DNA from: Sclerotinia nivalis
Lineage: Eukaryota > Ascomycota > Leotiomycetes > Helotiales > Sclerotiniaceae
NCBI GenBank assembly: GCA_029531795.1
Contig: JAPEIS010000001.1
Coordinates: 1,488,001-1,552,000, forward strand
DNA length: 64,000 nucleotides
Direction of reading: 5' to 3'
Within the stretch, counting starts at the first letter, position 1. Each line of letters begins with the position of its first letter. A program made the position numbers and the translations under genes. The notes under the pieces are model-generated. The model worked only from the letters and a program-made list of their open reading frames with translations, had not been told where the DNA came from and did not search any database. Below are positions 1 through 11,044 of this stretch, in pieces.

Positions 1-2989
1 CGGTGTGCGAAGGGGACTTAGGAAGCTAGGATCTGTTTCTGGTAGCCGTGGTCGACCTTTTAATATTCAAACGAGCAAAAGCTCTACTCCGGACCTCCAT
101 CCACGTTCAGCAAGTACCGACCATTTCTTGTTATCGCAGAATGAAAAGAATTTGAGCGGTGCAGATCTCGAAAAACCTCTTCCAACCCTGCCATCGACAC
201 CCACATCTCCGATCGTTGAAGACACTTCGGGCGACTCCCCTGATACGCCCAAAGCCCTAGAGGGCATGCCGCAACGGGCCGCGACAGGTAATCGGACGAG
301 CATAGTGGATTCTACGGGCGCATCTCAAAATCAATCCAGCGGATACAAGTCGATCTCCGGCACGTACAAAGTGGATATGAGCAGTAGTCAAACTAGTCTC
401 GCTACGTCTAGCAGGCAGGATGGAGGTGAAGGGGGAGAGGAGAATCGGGAAAATGTTGTGACACCAAAGAGCAATGGACCTCCATCGGCCGCGCCATCAC
501 CAGCACAACAACCTCGCTCTTCGGCAGCTGGTGGAGCTGGCACTTCTGGAGCAACGCCATCGACGCATCTGTCAGGGCTCATGTGTAACGTACATCGAAC
601 TACTGGAAAGGAACCGCACCCCCTAGTTGGTGCCACAACTACAATATTGGGCGATAAACTTTACGTATTTGGCGGTCGGATTCTATCGCGGACGCGCCCT
701 TCCTTGACAGCCGACTTGTACGAACTGGATTTGATACAGCGACATTGGACGAAAGTTGAAACTAGTGGAGATGTCCCACCACCAAGATACTTTCACAGTG
801 TATGCGCCCTCGGGGATACCAAGCTGGTGTGCTATGGAGGAATGTCCCCGGCTCCACCACAGAACCAAGCCCAAATGGCTGCCTCGGCGCAAAGTGGCCA
901 AGATTCCCAGCCAGAGGTCGTCGTAATGTCCGACATTTATATATATGATGCGCCATCAAGAACATGGACTTTTATACCCACAAATGACACACCACAGGGA
1001 AGATACGCTCACTGCGCTACTATTCTTCCTTCATCGGCAGCATTTGCGTCCGTAAATGCGCCCTCTTCCGCCTTACATCATAACCCTCAAGGGCCAAATC
1101 CCAATCAAGGCATCATTGGAGTTAATATAGATGGTACTGGCGGTGCTGAAATGGTTGTTGTGGGTGGTCAAGACAGTGCAAACCACTATATTGAGCAAAT
1201 TAGCGTCTTTAACCTGCGGAGTCTCAAATGGACCAGCACTCAGGCGCTTGGTAAGAGCTGTGGGGCGTATCGTAGTGTTGTGGCGCCTCTTCCGGGTCAC
1301 GTCTCTGCAAAACTAGGCAAGGCAACATCCAATAAAGCAGATCATGGTGGTTCGACTCAGGATTCAAGAGAACCTGGGTCGTCAATGCTGATATATTCTA
1401 ATTACAACTTTTTGGATGTCAAGCTAGAGCTACAAGTTAGAGCTTCCGATGGAACTCTAGCAGAAAAGCCCATGCATGGGTCATTCTCACCTCCTGGTCT
1501 TCGGTTCCCAAACGGCGGCGTTATCGATACCAATTTCGTGGTCAGTGGGACGTATCTCACTTCTTCAAAACAGGAGTATGCATTATGGGCTCTTGACTTG
1601 CGAACTCTCACATGGAGTCGCATCGACGCTGGTGGCAGTGTTTTCAGTCAAGGAAGCTGGAATCGTGGAGTTTTGTGGAATCGAAGAAATACATTTGTGA
1701 TACTTGGTAACCGAAAGCGCAGTCTTGTGGAAGATTATAATCATAGGCGCATAAATTTTGCCAACGTTTGTATGGTCGAGCTTGAAGCATTTGGTCTGTA
1801 TGACAACCCTCGAAAGGCAGCACCGTTGTCAGGGTTTGTCTCGGCTAGTTCGCCTTTCACAACCCCGTCATTAAATATCAGTAGCAAAGCAGGATGGAAT
1901 GCAGGTGGGCGCACGCTTTCCAAAGCGGCAGAGGAATTAGGCCAAAGTGCGTTAGCTCTTAGAGAGCTAGCTGATATGGATATCCTTTGCGTCGGCGGTG
2001 AGCGTATACCGGTAAACTCTCGCATTATCGCAAGAAGATGGGGACCATATTTTGTTCAATTACTACGTGAGGGTACGGCAACACAAGACGGTAATGATGC
2101 CGCTACGCTGCGTCAGGAGAACGTCTTCCGACATAATCAAAGCAGGAATAGCAGTATTACTATTACACCTAGTCTCGGTGCTCAGTCCTCGAGTCTTTCC
2201 ACTACATCTACATTAAATAGCTCTTCCACATCGGACCCCGCCTCTTTGGCTCTCCCTCCTGATTCGGGGGCATTATCACCTAATTCTAGACCGCGGACAC
2301 TTTACCTTCCACATACACAGCTCACACTTCAAGCTCTACTTCATTTTCTATACACATCATCTCTTCCTCCAAATAATTCTACACTCTGCACTCCGCAGAT
2401 ACTCTGTAGTCTATTACAACTAGCACGACCCTACAAAATCGATGGCTTACTGGAAGCTGTCGTGGAGAAGTTGCATGGTGTGTTAGATAGTAGGAATGCT
2501 GCAGCCGTCTTCAATGCTAGCGCCATGGCTGCTGGTGGCGGTCGTTCTACTTCAACACCTTTCGACATTGCAGATCCCTGGAGCCTTAACAGGCTGTCAA
2601 ATGGAGCGGAGACCCTAATGCAGCTTGGGCTTGATAACGAAATAAGCTCTCACGGCCAACAATCTTTACGAATCAATACCAGTGTGGGTGATCTTGGAAC
2701 CGGCCAAGGAGGAAGAAGACAAGACGACGAGGAAAGCATGAGTGCGACAAGCAGTGCTGCGAGTGATATTAGTGGCAGTGATTTGAGCGGAAGCGTGAGC
2801 GCATCAGAATCTGGTAAAGTTAATAGCGTCGGGGAAATTTGGAGAGGCGATATTAGTGCTGTTATTGGACTACAGAAGAGAGGTCTCCGAGGTTTGATGG
2901 AAGGCAGAAGACTTCGAGAGAGAGGTACGGGTGCAAGTGTGAACGCAGCATCCTCGCAAAAAGTAGGACTGGGGATCGCAAACGGTTAA
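1..2989 (+). CDS. Kelch-repeat/BTB protein, Ral2-like (5' end cut by window)
   Basis: The frame is open to the left edge with no ATG (the first in-window start-like codon is GTG at 5), so the N-terminus lies outside the window. About 994 residues are visible. Residues 1-190 are Ser/Thr/Pro-rich and probably disordered. Kelch blades follow at about 205-620, with LYVFGG, LVCYGG and MVVVGG strands and paired W residues. A BTB/POZ domain starts near residue 658 (DMDILCVGGERIPVNSRI) and is interrupted by a Ser-rich insert of about 80 residues before resuming at LYLPHTQLTLQALLHFLY. Kelch plus BTB with this layout is known from fission-yeast Ral2, which acts upstream of Ras1 in mating and cell shape; the Ral2 assignment is inference from architecture. 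The C-terminal tail is Ser/Gly-rich and the stop is TAA. No intron is needed within the visible part. Confidence 0.8.
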   Translation, partial: GVRRGLRKLGSVSGSRGRPFNIQTSKSSTPDLHPRSASTDHFLLSQNEKNLSGADLEKPLPTLPSTPTSPIVEDTSGDSPDTPKALEGMPQRAATGNRTSIVDSTGASQNQSSGYKSISGTYKVDMSSSQTSLATSSRQDGGEGGEENRENVVTPKSNGPPSAAPSPAQQPRSSAAGGAGTSGATPSTHLSGLMCNVHRTTGKEPHPLVGATTTILGDKLYVFGGRILSRTRPSLTADLYELDLIQRHWTKVETSGDVPPPRYFHSVCALGDTKLVCYGGMSPAPPQNQAQMAASAQSGQDSQPEVVVMSDIYIYDAPSRTWTFIPTNDTPQGRYAHCATILPSSAAFASVNAPSSALHHNPQGPNPNQGIIGVNIDGTGGAEMVVVGGQDSANHYIEQISVFNLRSLKWTSTQALGKSCGAYRSVVAPLPGHVSAKLGKATSNKADHGGSTQDSREPGSSMLIYSNYNFLDVKLELQVRASDGTLAEKPMHGSFSPPGLRFPNGGVIDTNFVVSGTYLTSSKQEYALWALDLRTLTWSRIDAGGSVFSQGSWNRGVLWNRRNTFVILGNRKRSLVEDYNHRRINFANVCMVELEAFGLYDNPRKAAPLSGFVSASSPFTTPSLNISSKAGWNAGGRTLSKAAEELGQSALALRELADMDILCVGGERIPVNSRIIARRWGPYFVQLLREGTATQDGNDAATLRQENVFRHNQSRNSSITITPSLGAQSSSLSTTSTLNSSSTSDPASLALPPDSGALSPNSRPRTLYLPHTQLTLQALLHFLYTSSLPPNNSTLCTPQILCSLLQLARPYKIDGLLEAVVEKLHGVLDSRNAAAVFNASAMAAGGGRSTSTPFDIADPWSLNRLSNGAETLMQLGLDNEISSHGQQSLRINTSVGDLGTGQGGRRQDDEESMSATSSAASDISGSDLSGSVSASESGKVNSVGEIWRGDISAVIGLQKRGLRGLMEGRRLRERGTGASVNAASSQKVGLGIANG

Positions 2990-3477
2990 TATACAAAATA
3001 GCTACAACGCTTTATGAAGATTTATGACAATATTTAATGATTGCTCGAATATTTGGCGTTATATATTATATTTCGAAGATTCTTTAGATCATTCGCCATA
3101 TCAAGTATTGGTACATGGGGGAGCCAAGTATTTCGCTGTAGAATGGATACTCACTTCAATTTCTTGCATACTGTTTCAGAATTTAATTTTTGGGCGTGAA
3201 ATGTTTAAAATTCACATGTTACATGCACTGTGATGATGCAGCTGGGAAATCCCTCCACCCCACTACGTCACCGCTTTTCAACACCCACTCAACACCGGCA
3301 AAATATTTTGCTCAAAATACAACGATTGCGACCTATTCGTAATTACAATTCAAGATTCTAGACTTGTATATCAAGACGATAGTCCCATATTTGCAAAAGC
3401 TCATCTCAGTTTGGTCAAGACGAAAATTTCCTTTTCTTTAACATACAACGTAAGGAAAACTTGCGCTCGAGGGAAGG
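2990..3477. other. Intergenic, Kelch/BTB to DUF1769 gene
   Basis: AT-rich spacer between two genes on the same strand. It should hold the 3' UTR of the Kelch gene and the promoter and leader of the DUF1769 gene. The only open frame (3024-3233) has no recognisable content and I treat it as chance. Confidence 0.6.
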
Positions 3478-4781
3478 ATGGCAGAAAATTACATTCTGCA
3501 GGTTACGGCCGGCTCTGGATATGATATCAGTAAACATCAAATTGTACCGGTCAATCAAGCAGAATGCGTGCGGATTGAGAATGAGCTTTGTGAGGTGGAT
3601 TTGAATGTTAGGATTCAAGTAGGCGATCCCTTTTTCTTACTCTGTTTTGCGCCTCAAGACCATCACGTAGAATATATCCAAATCTAACTATCCGCGCCTC
3701 ATACAGGATTATCGCGGACTCCCCAAATCGTCTCCCACTACTTCTCCATATTTCGATCTGCCACCGCATGATAAGAATAAAGATCAATATAGTATTGGAT
3801 TTCGATTCAAACCGAAAAAGGATATCAATGCGGATGATTTGGTTTTCGGAAATGACTTTGATCATCCTATTAGGGATCGTCTGCCCCCCGGGTTCAATAC
3901 GGCCTTTAGAATTGTGAAGTGGATGGTGGATCCTGGGTTAGATGGGGATGTGTATGCGGATGAACCGTATTTGTACGGACCGGCGGCAAGTTCGTTTAAT
4001 GTGCTATATGTTGGCGAAGGAGGAGAGGGGGATGGAGAAGGGGTTGAGGATGCCGGATTGATGTTTGAGGAGGGAGGGGATGAGGAGGGTGAGGAACATA
4101 GGAGGGAATGTGGAATCCCTGATGGGGAAGCGGCGAGGAAGAAATATTTCTTGACAGAGGCGAATAGGAGGGATTGGGATTGGGAGGAGGGAAGAACTTA
4201 TGGGTGTGATTTTTTTAATGCATATTTGGATTTTAATAGTAAGTTTGGGATTGAATTATCCATCGTTGCCCCATACACAGAACTTGACACTGACATTATA
4301 TCTTCATCGATAGATTTCGCTCTTAAATTACCCGGCTTTACAATGCCAATAATGAAATATTGGGATGGACAAGGTCTGCGGTTCGTTAAATTTTTCACTC
4401 CCCCCTCCTCCTCTCATCAAGTATTTCTCTTGATCATATGATTTTTTTTGCCGTCCTTGATCTTTTATACCAACCTTGTTTTGTTTTAACTTTAGGAAAG
4501 AGCAAAAGCGCTCACATACGCTCAGATACGTGCTAAAAAATCGCAAGACTGGAGAAGTCTTATTCGTAGTTCTTTTTACGCTTTATCTGAAAGAAGATGT
4601 GGATGAGAATGGAAAGCTGAAGGATGGTGTTGAGGGAGGGAAACCTTTTAATCAACTACCTAAAAAAGTTGCTGAGAAACATACGAGGGAGAAGAATAGG
4701 GAAGAAGAGGGAACTGAGAAGAAGGAAGAGAAGGTAGAGAAAGATACAAATGATGATGATGATGATGATGATATTGATTGA
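3478..4781 (+). CDS. DUF1769-family protein, three exons
   Basis: Exons 3478-3618, 3707-4380 and 4526-4781 give a 356-residue protein. The N-terminus (ENYILQVTAGSGYD) and the C-terminal run WDGQGLR/YVLKNRKTGEV are characteristic of the DUF1769 (UPF0590) family, which has no established function. Intron 1 is GTAGGC...ACAG. Intron 2 uses the unusual donor GTTCGT and acceptor CTCAG, chosen because it restores the conserved LRYVLKNRKTG segment exactly; unspliced, the frame runs into a stop at about 4441. Residues about 185-230 are very acidic, and the last 50 residues are Glu/Lys-rich and end in a run of Asp from a (GAT)n tract. No signal peptide or membrane segment is visible, so the protein is probably soluble. 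Family call is firm; role unknown. Confidence 0.82.
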
Positions 4782-6023
4782 GGCAATTATCTTGGGGAAA
4801 ACTTGCATAGAAAAGAAAGAAGCAAGATATAAACATATAAAACATATAATGTAAGATAGGATAAACCAAATTTAAGTTAGAAAGAAAACAACCCCGCACG
4901 CACAATAATACCTAATAATAATGAATCGATACCTACTAAAGCCAGAAATGATGTCAAAAGTCGAAGCATGACCGTTTCATCTTTCAGTAGCAGATTCTGC
5001 AGGTAGAATCCAGCAACGGAATCGGGAATCAGCATGTGGATAGTTTTGTATTTTGTTTCATATATTGCATGGGCCATGATAAATCGACTTGTTACATATC
5101 AAACTGCGGATGTTGGTTACTATTTATGGGCTCTTTTTCACAGTGGCGAGAATACCTGAGATTGTGAAATTTAATAAAGCGTGAGGTGTAAGGGTGTAAG
5201 GGTTTAGTGACCAAAGGAGCCGTAGAAAATCGATAATAGTAAAACACAATCTATTGATAGGTACCGATTTATGAGGGTATGGTATGGAGGTGTGGAAGAG
5301 GTTGGAATGACAGATACTAAGTAATAAGCTGATAGGTATTCAAGTAATAATTAAATACATTTCTTGATGTTCAGTTGATAACCTACCTAAAAATTATAGT
5401 GTAACGTTATAGTGGGAGATCGTAATGTTCGGCTGGACTTTAATCTACCACCCTAAGTAGGTATTAATCTTCTTTTCATTCATTCACCATTTCCTACAAT
5501 TCACAACTGACATAGTAGTTCAAATTAAATTTCAATCTACTTTCCAAAATCTACATCTTCTTCTTCTTCTTCTTCTTCTTCTCTTTTTTTTACTTTTCTT
5601 CCCTCCTCTCTGCTACCTCTTCCAAAAACATCACTATAAATTGTGAGGCAACCCAACCTCTTCAACACCCCCGAAGGATTTGTCGTACGCAGCCAGCGCA
5701 AAACCTCCAACAACGAGTACAAGCAACAACACTGCCCATTCATACAGCTGCCGTTCCAGTCGTCATATGAGATACCGTACCACCACATATTGAACTATTC
5801 TCACGACTCTTACAGCTGTTCATATCCCACCACCTTAGTTCCTCTGGCCTTGGTTATCTCCAACAAAATCATACTCTTGTTACTTACAGAATAATACGTC
5901 CTAATCTCACTCATATCCACCCACCATTTCGACTTCACCTTTACTTCATTCATGATTGATCACGGATATCGCGCGTAGAAGAGCAGAAGCAGAAGCAGAA
6001 GCGGCAGCAAAGATTATATCAAT
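4782..6023. other. Intergenic, with simple repeats
   Basis: 1.2 kb spacer. It contains a (CTT)n tract at about 5555-5582 and an AGAAGC repeat just before the F-box start at about 5975-6003. A 66-codon minus-strand ORF (5077-4877) with a hydrophobic half and a true ATG is present, but I recognise no homology and do not call it a gene. The 3' half should be the leader and promoter of the F-box gene. Confidence 0.55.
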
Positions 6024-7806
6024 ATGCATCCAAGCGATCCAAGCGATCCACCGCGAGAGAATGAGCCCAGCCAGCATTTATTTCCCATCATGACAACCGC
6101 TTCAACCCCAGCTACTCCCGGTCCGTCCACACCAACAGTCACGCGAGCACTCGATATAGAGCACACCAAAGTCGACGATATTCTGAATATTGAAAGGCCG
6201 GCATCGACACCATTCCCGCGACAGGAGTCTTTAGGTGGAGAGATTGTAGAGCGACAAATCGAGCCGGATATTCTGGAATGGGTAGAGCCTTCGCCGATTC
6301 AACAACAAGCCCCAGATTCAGGTTCACCCTTGTGCGACCTTCCAGTTGAAATACACGAATGCATTCTCGATCACTTGTTCGGTTTCAGGGCTGCGGCTTC
6401 TGTGCGAGTTATACCGGGAAGGTCTAAGGTGCTTCGAGGTTGGGGTACCGCTTTAAGACATTCGAGGCGGCGTGAAGTTTCGGAGTTGGCTCTTGTGTCT
6501 GCTCAATGGAGAAGTCTTATCCAAGAACGATTATACAGACATCTCAAAATCAAGGGAACTACGGATTCCGTTCAGCAGTCGTTGGAGTGGTTTTATGCTC
6601 ATCCACATTTGTGTGCGTATGTGAAGCATATCGAAATATGGTTTCCGGTATTTCAACAGAAGAAGTTGCCTTTCGATCGAATCATGCGGATACCCCCGAC
6701 ACATCCAGATCGATCTACCCTAATTCGCTCACTTGCACATCTCGGCGCAGAACCTCCGAATCCTGTCACATATCAAACCCCCGATAACAACTGCACCCTA
6801 TCAGAAATCTTCCAGTTTGTTCGAAATATCTTCCCAGAAGCCTGTATCTTGACTCTAGAAGGCGGAGAAAGAAAGAAACCCCCTCAAGTTCAGCAATTTC
6901 GCCCGGACGAAACAAAGTTACCTACGATTGATACCGTTCGAACTCTGGTCTGCAAAGGACAATGGAATATTATACGTACGAATGAGGATTTCCAGAATAT
7001 TGCTGCAGCATTACCGAACCTCAATGAATGGCATGGATCCTATGCCAAACCGAAATCGAAGTCATATCTTTGTATCGCGCAGATTGCCCCTCGGATACCA
7101 CAGAATATTACACACCTCAACCTATGTCTTGAGAACGACTATCGCAGAGAAGCTGTATCGCCTGCTTTCTTCAGGAAAGTTACCCTGAAGACTCATTTCT
7201 GTGATGAATTGGCCAAGTCAATTCCGACCCTTGAGCACTTGGCATATACCGGGAGAGTTTGTCGTGGATTTTTCGACACAGCGGCTAAACTTTCTAATCA
7301 ACGTACCTCGAGATTGAAGAGTATAGAACTTATTGTTAAAAATTGCTGTCGCCCTACTCAGCAATGGAATGACGGATCTGGTATAAGTGATATGTCATTC
7401 ATATCGGCTTTCGAAGCATTAGTATTGGCGAGTGTACGATCATTGAACAAGCTGGCGGCCCTTGAGTACCTGAGAATTAGATTCATAGATCTTGGTGAGA
7501 TGGAGCAAATTTGTTGTCGCCTTTGGTAATACTAACAGTGTTGCAGAATCTCAAGTCCCGCCACTCAACCCATATTTCGAACTCAAAAATAACCGATGCA
7601 CAGGAATTTGGAGTTCCATCATCGTTGATGCACTGGCAAGTAGTAGGCCAACTGCATCTTTCGTAGAAAAAGCAGAAACCTTAGGCGAATTGGAAGTTAA
7701 TAAGGATGGACAATTCACCACGCCTGCTACATTCTCAAAGTTTCGACCACTCTCTATAAAAGTTTCAAATTATCTTGCCCTTTCAGGTGGTATCACAATC
7801 ACATGA
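6024..7806 (+). CDS. F-box domain protein
   Basis: ATG at 6024. Exon 1 is 6024-7494, with an intron 7495-7546 (GTGAGA...CTAAC...TTGCAG) and exon 2 7547-7806, giving 576 residues. An F-box-like motif lies at about residues 104-120 (CDLPVEIHECILDHLFGF), followed by a block typical of fungal F-box proteins (ELALVSAQWRSLIQERLY). F-box proteins are substrate receptors of SCF ubiquitin ligases and bind Skp1 through this motif; the remaining 380 residues would form the substrate-binding part, and no leucine-rich repeats are obvious. An alternative 3' end is possible: a further intron 7740-7786 would extend the protein to a stop at 7926-7928 (601 residues) with a Trp-rich tail. The N-terminal 100 residues are Pro/Thr-rich and probably disordered. 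Substrate unknown. Confidence 0.75.
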
Positions 7807-7928
7807 ATGATATCTCATCATGGCATAAATTCATATTGCACATATGGGGGCGGGCTTTAGCTGAAAGAGAATATTTCGTCTCGCTGTTAGCATGGGTTTC
7901 CTTGGAGTATAAGGCAGGGCTATTGTAA

Positions 7929-8381
7929 AGTAGTGATTGAACAGAACACTTGATTGAGGATATGGCTTTGGCATGGGCTGGGAATGGAACTGGAGCTGGG
8001 AAATTTTCATCTGGCATTGGCAGGCGTTCTCTAATCTAGTTGCGGAATCAAAGGAGGACTATCTTTTTTCTCAAAAAATGCTTTTATTCTGAGGTTTGCA
8101 AATTACAGAAAGCAAGACAAGATTTTTGTATGTAAATTCGTAGAGAGTTTTATGCGGATCGTATATATAATGATGAGGATCGTTTGCTTTGTGAATTTTG
8201 AGATGGATGTGTGAATTTACGTTGGGGCGTGTAGGATATATCTATTCCTGCACAATGGAATTTACATGCTACGAGTATACATCTCTGTCTTGAGCATAAT
8301 ATTTACACGTACTTTCTTGCTCGATGCCCTTCCTCTCATTCTCGCGCTTCCAACCTATACCTTCCCAACAATCCTCACATC
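7929..8381. other. Intergenic between convergent genes
   Basis: Shared 3' region of the F-box gene (plus) and GPI14 (minus). AT-rich with no coding signal; expected to hold both polyadenylation regions. Confidence 0.55.
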
Positions 8382-9742
8382 TCAAACATTTCTTTTCCCC
8401 TGAACAGCCGCTGCTCCCCGTCCCACATCCCGCACAATAATGCCCAAAATCCAAACATTCGTCGCAAAGAACAATAAACTCGCCACCCACAATCCAGGCG
8501 CAAAAGTACTGACACCCAAAAACTCAAGCTCAAACGCCTGCTGTAACCACAATGCTTGAGTAGCGACCCACAACGCCGCTGCCAAAAATCCAACGCGTGG
8601 AGATGTTATCAGTGTACATGAAGGGGTGGAGAGATAGAGCGGTAATAAACAGGTGTACCAGAGAAAATATTGGGATGTGACTACTTTGTTGAAGGTTACG
8701 AAGGCGAGGGTTTGTGCTAGCATGGTTGTGGGGAGATCGTGCTTGGAGAGGGTGAGGGGGATGAGGAATAGCGAGAGGAAGAGCTGAGGGATGAAGGTTA
8801 GGGATTCCAGGGCCAGGGGGGTGGGGGACGGAATGGCGGATCGGAGATAGAGGAGTGTGTTGTAGGGGGAGAAATTGTGTCGGTGGTCGATTCGCGTTAC
8901 GTGGTGGAGGTACGTGTGTTGGAGGAAGGGGTATCCGTAGCTGGGGGTTTTGGTTAGATTTGGGTAGGGAGGATATGAAAGTGGGTTTCTTACATGTAAT
9001 ACATAAGAGCGTTGAGACTCATAAACGTCATCAAACTAGTCGTCACCAATACAATCCTCTCCCAATTCATAAATCCCGTGATATTTCCCCAAACATCCTC
9101 ACTCCTCCTCTCACCTCCCTCCTTTATCCCCTTCTTTCCTTTCCCAGAAACTCTTTTGCTCTTAAAACCCCCCATAGTCTCTCGATCCAAAAACCAAACA
9201 ATGCTAACCCCATAAACCACCGGATAAATCTTGAAATGCACCCCTAACCCTAACAAACACCCCGCCAACCCAATCCGTCTCTTCAACACCGCCCACAACA
9301 ACCCCACCACCAACACGCCCAAGATCCCCTCACTACTCCCCCGCGTACTGATCGTCGCAACCATCGGATTCAATAACCAAATCGCGGCATATTTGCCCGC
9401 TCGTCCGGCATCCATTCCTCGCCCCATGAGTATCACATGAAGTAAATACCCCGCCACTATATCACAGGATGCAAATAGGATTTTCCCAAAGTGAAAAAAA
9501 ATAGACGGTGGGGAGAATGTGGTGGGGAGTAAGAGCCAGGCGAGAAGAGGGGTGTACCGGTAGGTTTCTCGTGTGTACGGGGAGTGCGATTGAGAGGTGT
9601 AAAGAGAGGCCGAGGTGAAGACGTGGTAGTCTATGTCGGTGTATTTTAGGGGGGAGTGCAGGTCTTGGTAGAGACCGTAGATGAAGAGGGTTATGCGGAG
9701 GAGGATGGCGAGTGTGAAGAGGGTGCTGGTTGATAGGGCCAT
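8382..9742 (-). CDS. GPI14: GPI mannosyltransferase 1 (PIG-M/GPI14)
   Basis: Exon 1 is 9742-8994, with an intron 8993-8941 (GTAAGA...CCCAG) and exon 2 8940-8382, giving 435 residues, close to the usual family length. The product is a multi-spanning ER enzyme that adds the first alpha-1,4-mannose from dolichol-phosphate-mannose to the GPI anchor precursor. Evidence: the conserved DXD-type motif in KYTDIDYHVFTSA in the first lumenal loop, PYTRETYRYTPLLAWLL, GRAGKYAAIWLLNPM, and in exon 2 HHVTRIDHRHNFSPYNT, which is produced only by the chosen splice. At least eight hydrophobic segments are visible. It is divergent from the TRAX gene, with 311 bp between start codons. Confidence 0.93.
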
Positions 9743-10053
9743 GGTTTTTTCGAGAGGGATGACCCGCGGGGTCTTGTCTTTTGTGAGTGAGCTGCTGGGA
9801 CCTATGCTATGATTGAAATCATGATAATTATCAAATTGTCTCGATTTCTGTCACCTTCTTGTGACTGGATTAGAATCTTGAGCGTCTTTACGATGTTTAA
9901 GTCTGCACGTGTTTATATGATAACCTTACCCCACCCTCTATGCTATACGCACACTCTCCCATAAAAATTACCCTGTCTGCTTACCTCACCATCCATCTCC
10001 ACTATCCACAACGCGCCTCACAAATCTGCACAAGTGCAGGGTCTCTTCTCAAC
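9743..10053. promoter_or_regulatory. Shared divergent promoter GPI14 / TRAX
   Basis: 311 bp separate the start codons of the two genes, so the region must serve both. It contains one palindromic E-box CACGTG at 9906-9911. No TATA box could be assigned with confidence. Confidence 0.5.
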
Positions 10054-11044
10054 ATGCAAGAATCACGCCAATATCAAACAGAAAACATGCCAGGCATTAA
10101 ACGTCAACACGATGGTACTTCTAAGGAGAAATCCGAGAGGAAGTTTGAGGCGTCAGAAGAAAAGTTCGGCGCTTCTGTAAGTCCTTTCATACCGATGTTT
10201 GAGGGTTTCAGAGCCGAATTGGATGAACATCATGATCGCAGAGAGAGAATTATTAAGGCGGGAAGAGATATTACGGCGGGAAGTAAGAAAATGTAGGGGC
10301 TTTCTCTCTGAAGTTGAGATACGGGAATTAGGCTAATTGATTTGTAGAATTTTTGCGCTGCAGAGGTATGGATGGATGTGCTTGGGATAATTTTTTGAAT
10401 CTCAAGAACGCTTTTCTACATTAAATAATCATGCTGATTACATATCCAGAGTCCAAAAACTCCATCAACCCCTTCCGCAGAGAATAGCTAAAGAAACTTC
10501 CGAGAGGCTCGCTACAATCCATGATCTCTTCACCAGTATGTCGCCTGATCTCACGGGTGTAAATTCTTGGCGCTATCAAAGACAGATCTCGGGCGGTATC
10601 CAAGAATACATGGAAGCTGTATCTTTTTCTCACTACCTCACCGAACAGTCTTTAATTCCTCCTTCAACTGCTCAGTCTTCTTTGCCTGAAGCTGTCAATC
10701 TTACGGGCGATGACTATGTTCTTGGGATCTTCGATTTGGTGGGCGAGATGATGAGATTTGCTATTACGAGGATGGCGACGGATGGGGAATTGCCGGGTAG
10801 AGAGGAGAGAACAATTCTGGCGGATTTGAGGGATATTAGGATGAGGTTCGAAGAGTTGGATACGACGAGGTGTGGGAATGTGGGGTTGGGGAGGGATGTG
10901 GAGAAGAAGATGGAGGTTATGAGGACTTGTGTGGAGAAGGTGGAAACGGCGGTCTATGGAATGATTGTTAGGGGGGGAGAGAGGCCTAAGGGTTGGGTTA
11001 TGGATATGCCGGATGAGGGGAGGGGCGCGGTGGAGAGTTATTAG
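10054..11044 (+). CDS. Translin-associated protein X (TRAX), translin family
   Basis: Exons 10054-10292, 10348-10365 and 10450-11044 give 283 residues. A later in-frame ATG at 10087 (MPGIKRQHDG) would give 272 and is equally likely as the start. The middle exon is only 18 nt and encodes the FALQ segment that joins GRDITAGSKKI to RVQKLHQPLPQRI; without it the frame fails. Family hallmarks are FRAELDEHHDRRERIIKAGRD, YQRQISGGIQEYMEA, and DYVLGIFDLVGEMMRFA, an acidic helix in the region that carries catalytic carboxylates in TRAX. With translin, TRAX forms the C3PO endoribonuclease, which works in small-RNA and tRNA processing, including in Neurospora. Translin itself is not in this window. Confidence 0.88.

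Noticed and set aside
4877..5077. 66-codon minus-strand ORF with a hydrophobic half
   Set aside because: True ATG, but no known motif, no splice partner and AT-rich surroundings; could be chance.
9235..9260. CCCTAACCCTAAC, resembling telomere repeat or a telomerase RNA template
   Set aside because: It lies inside GPI14 coding sequence (LLGLGVHFK region), so it is explained by the protein.
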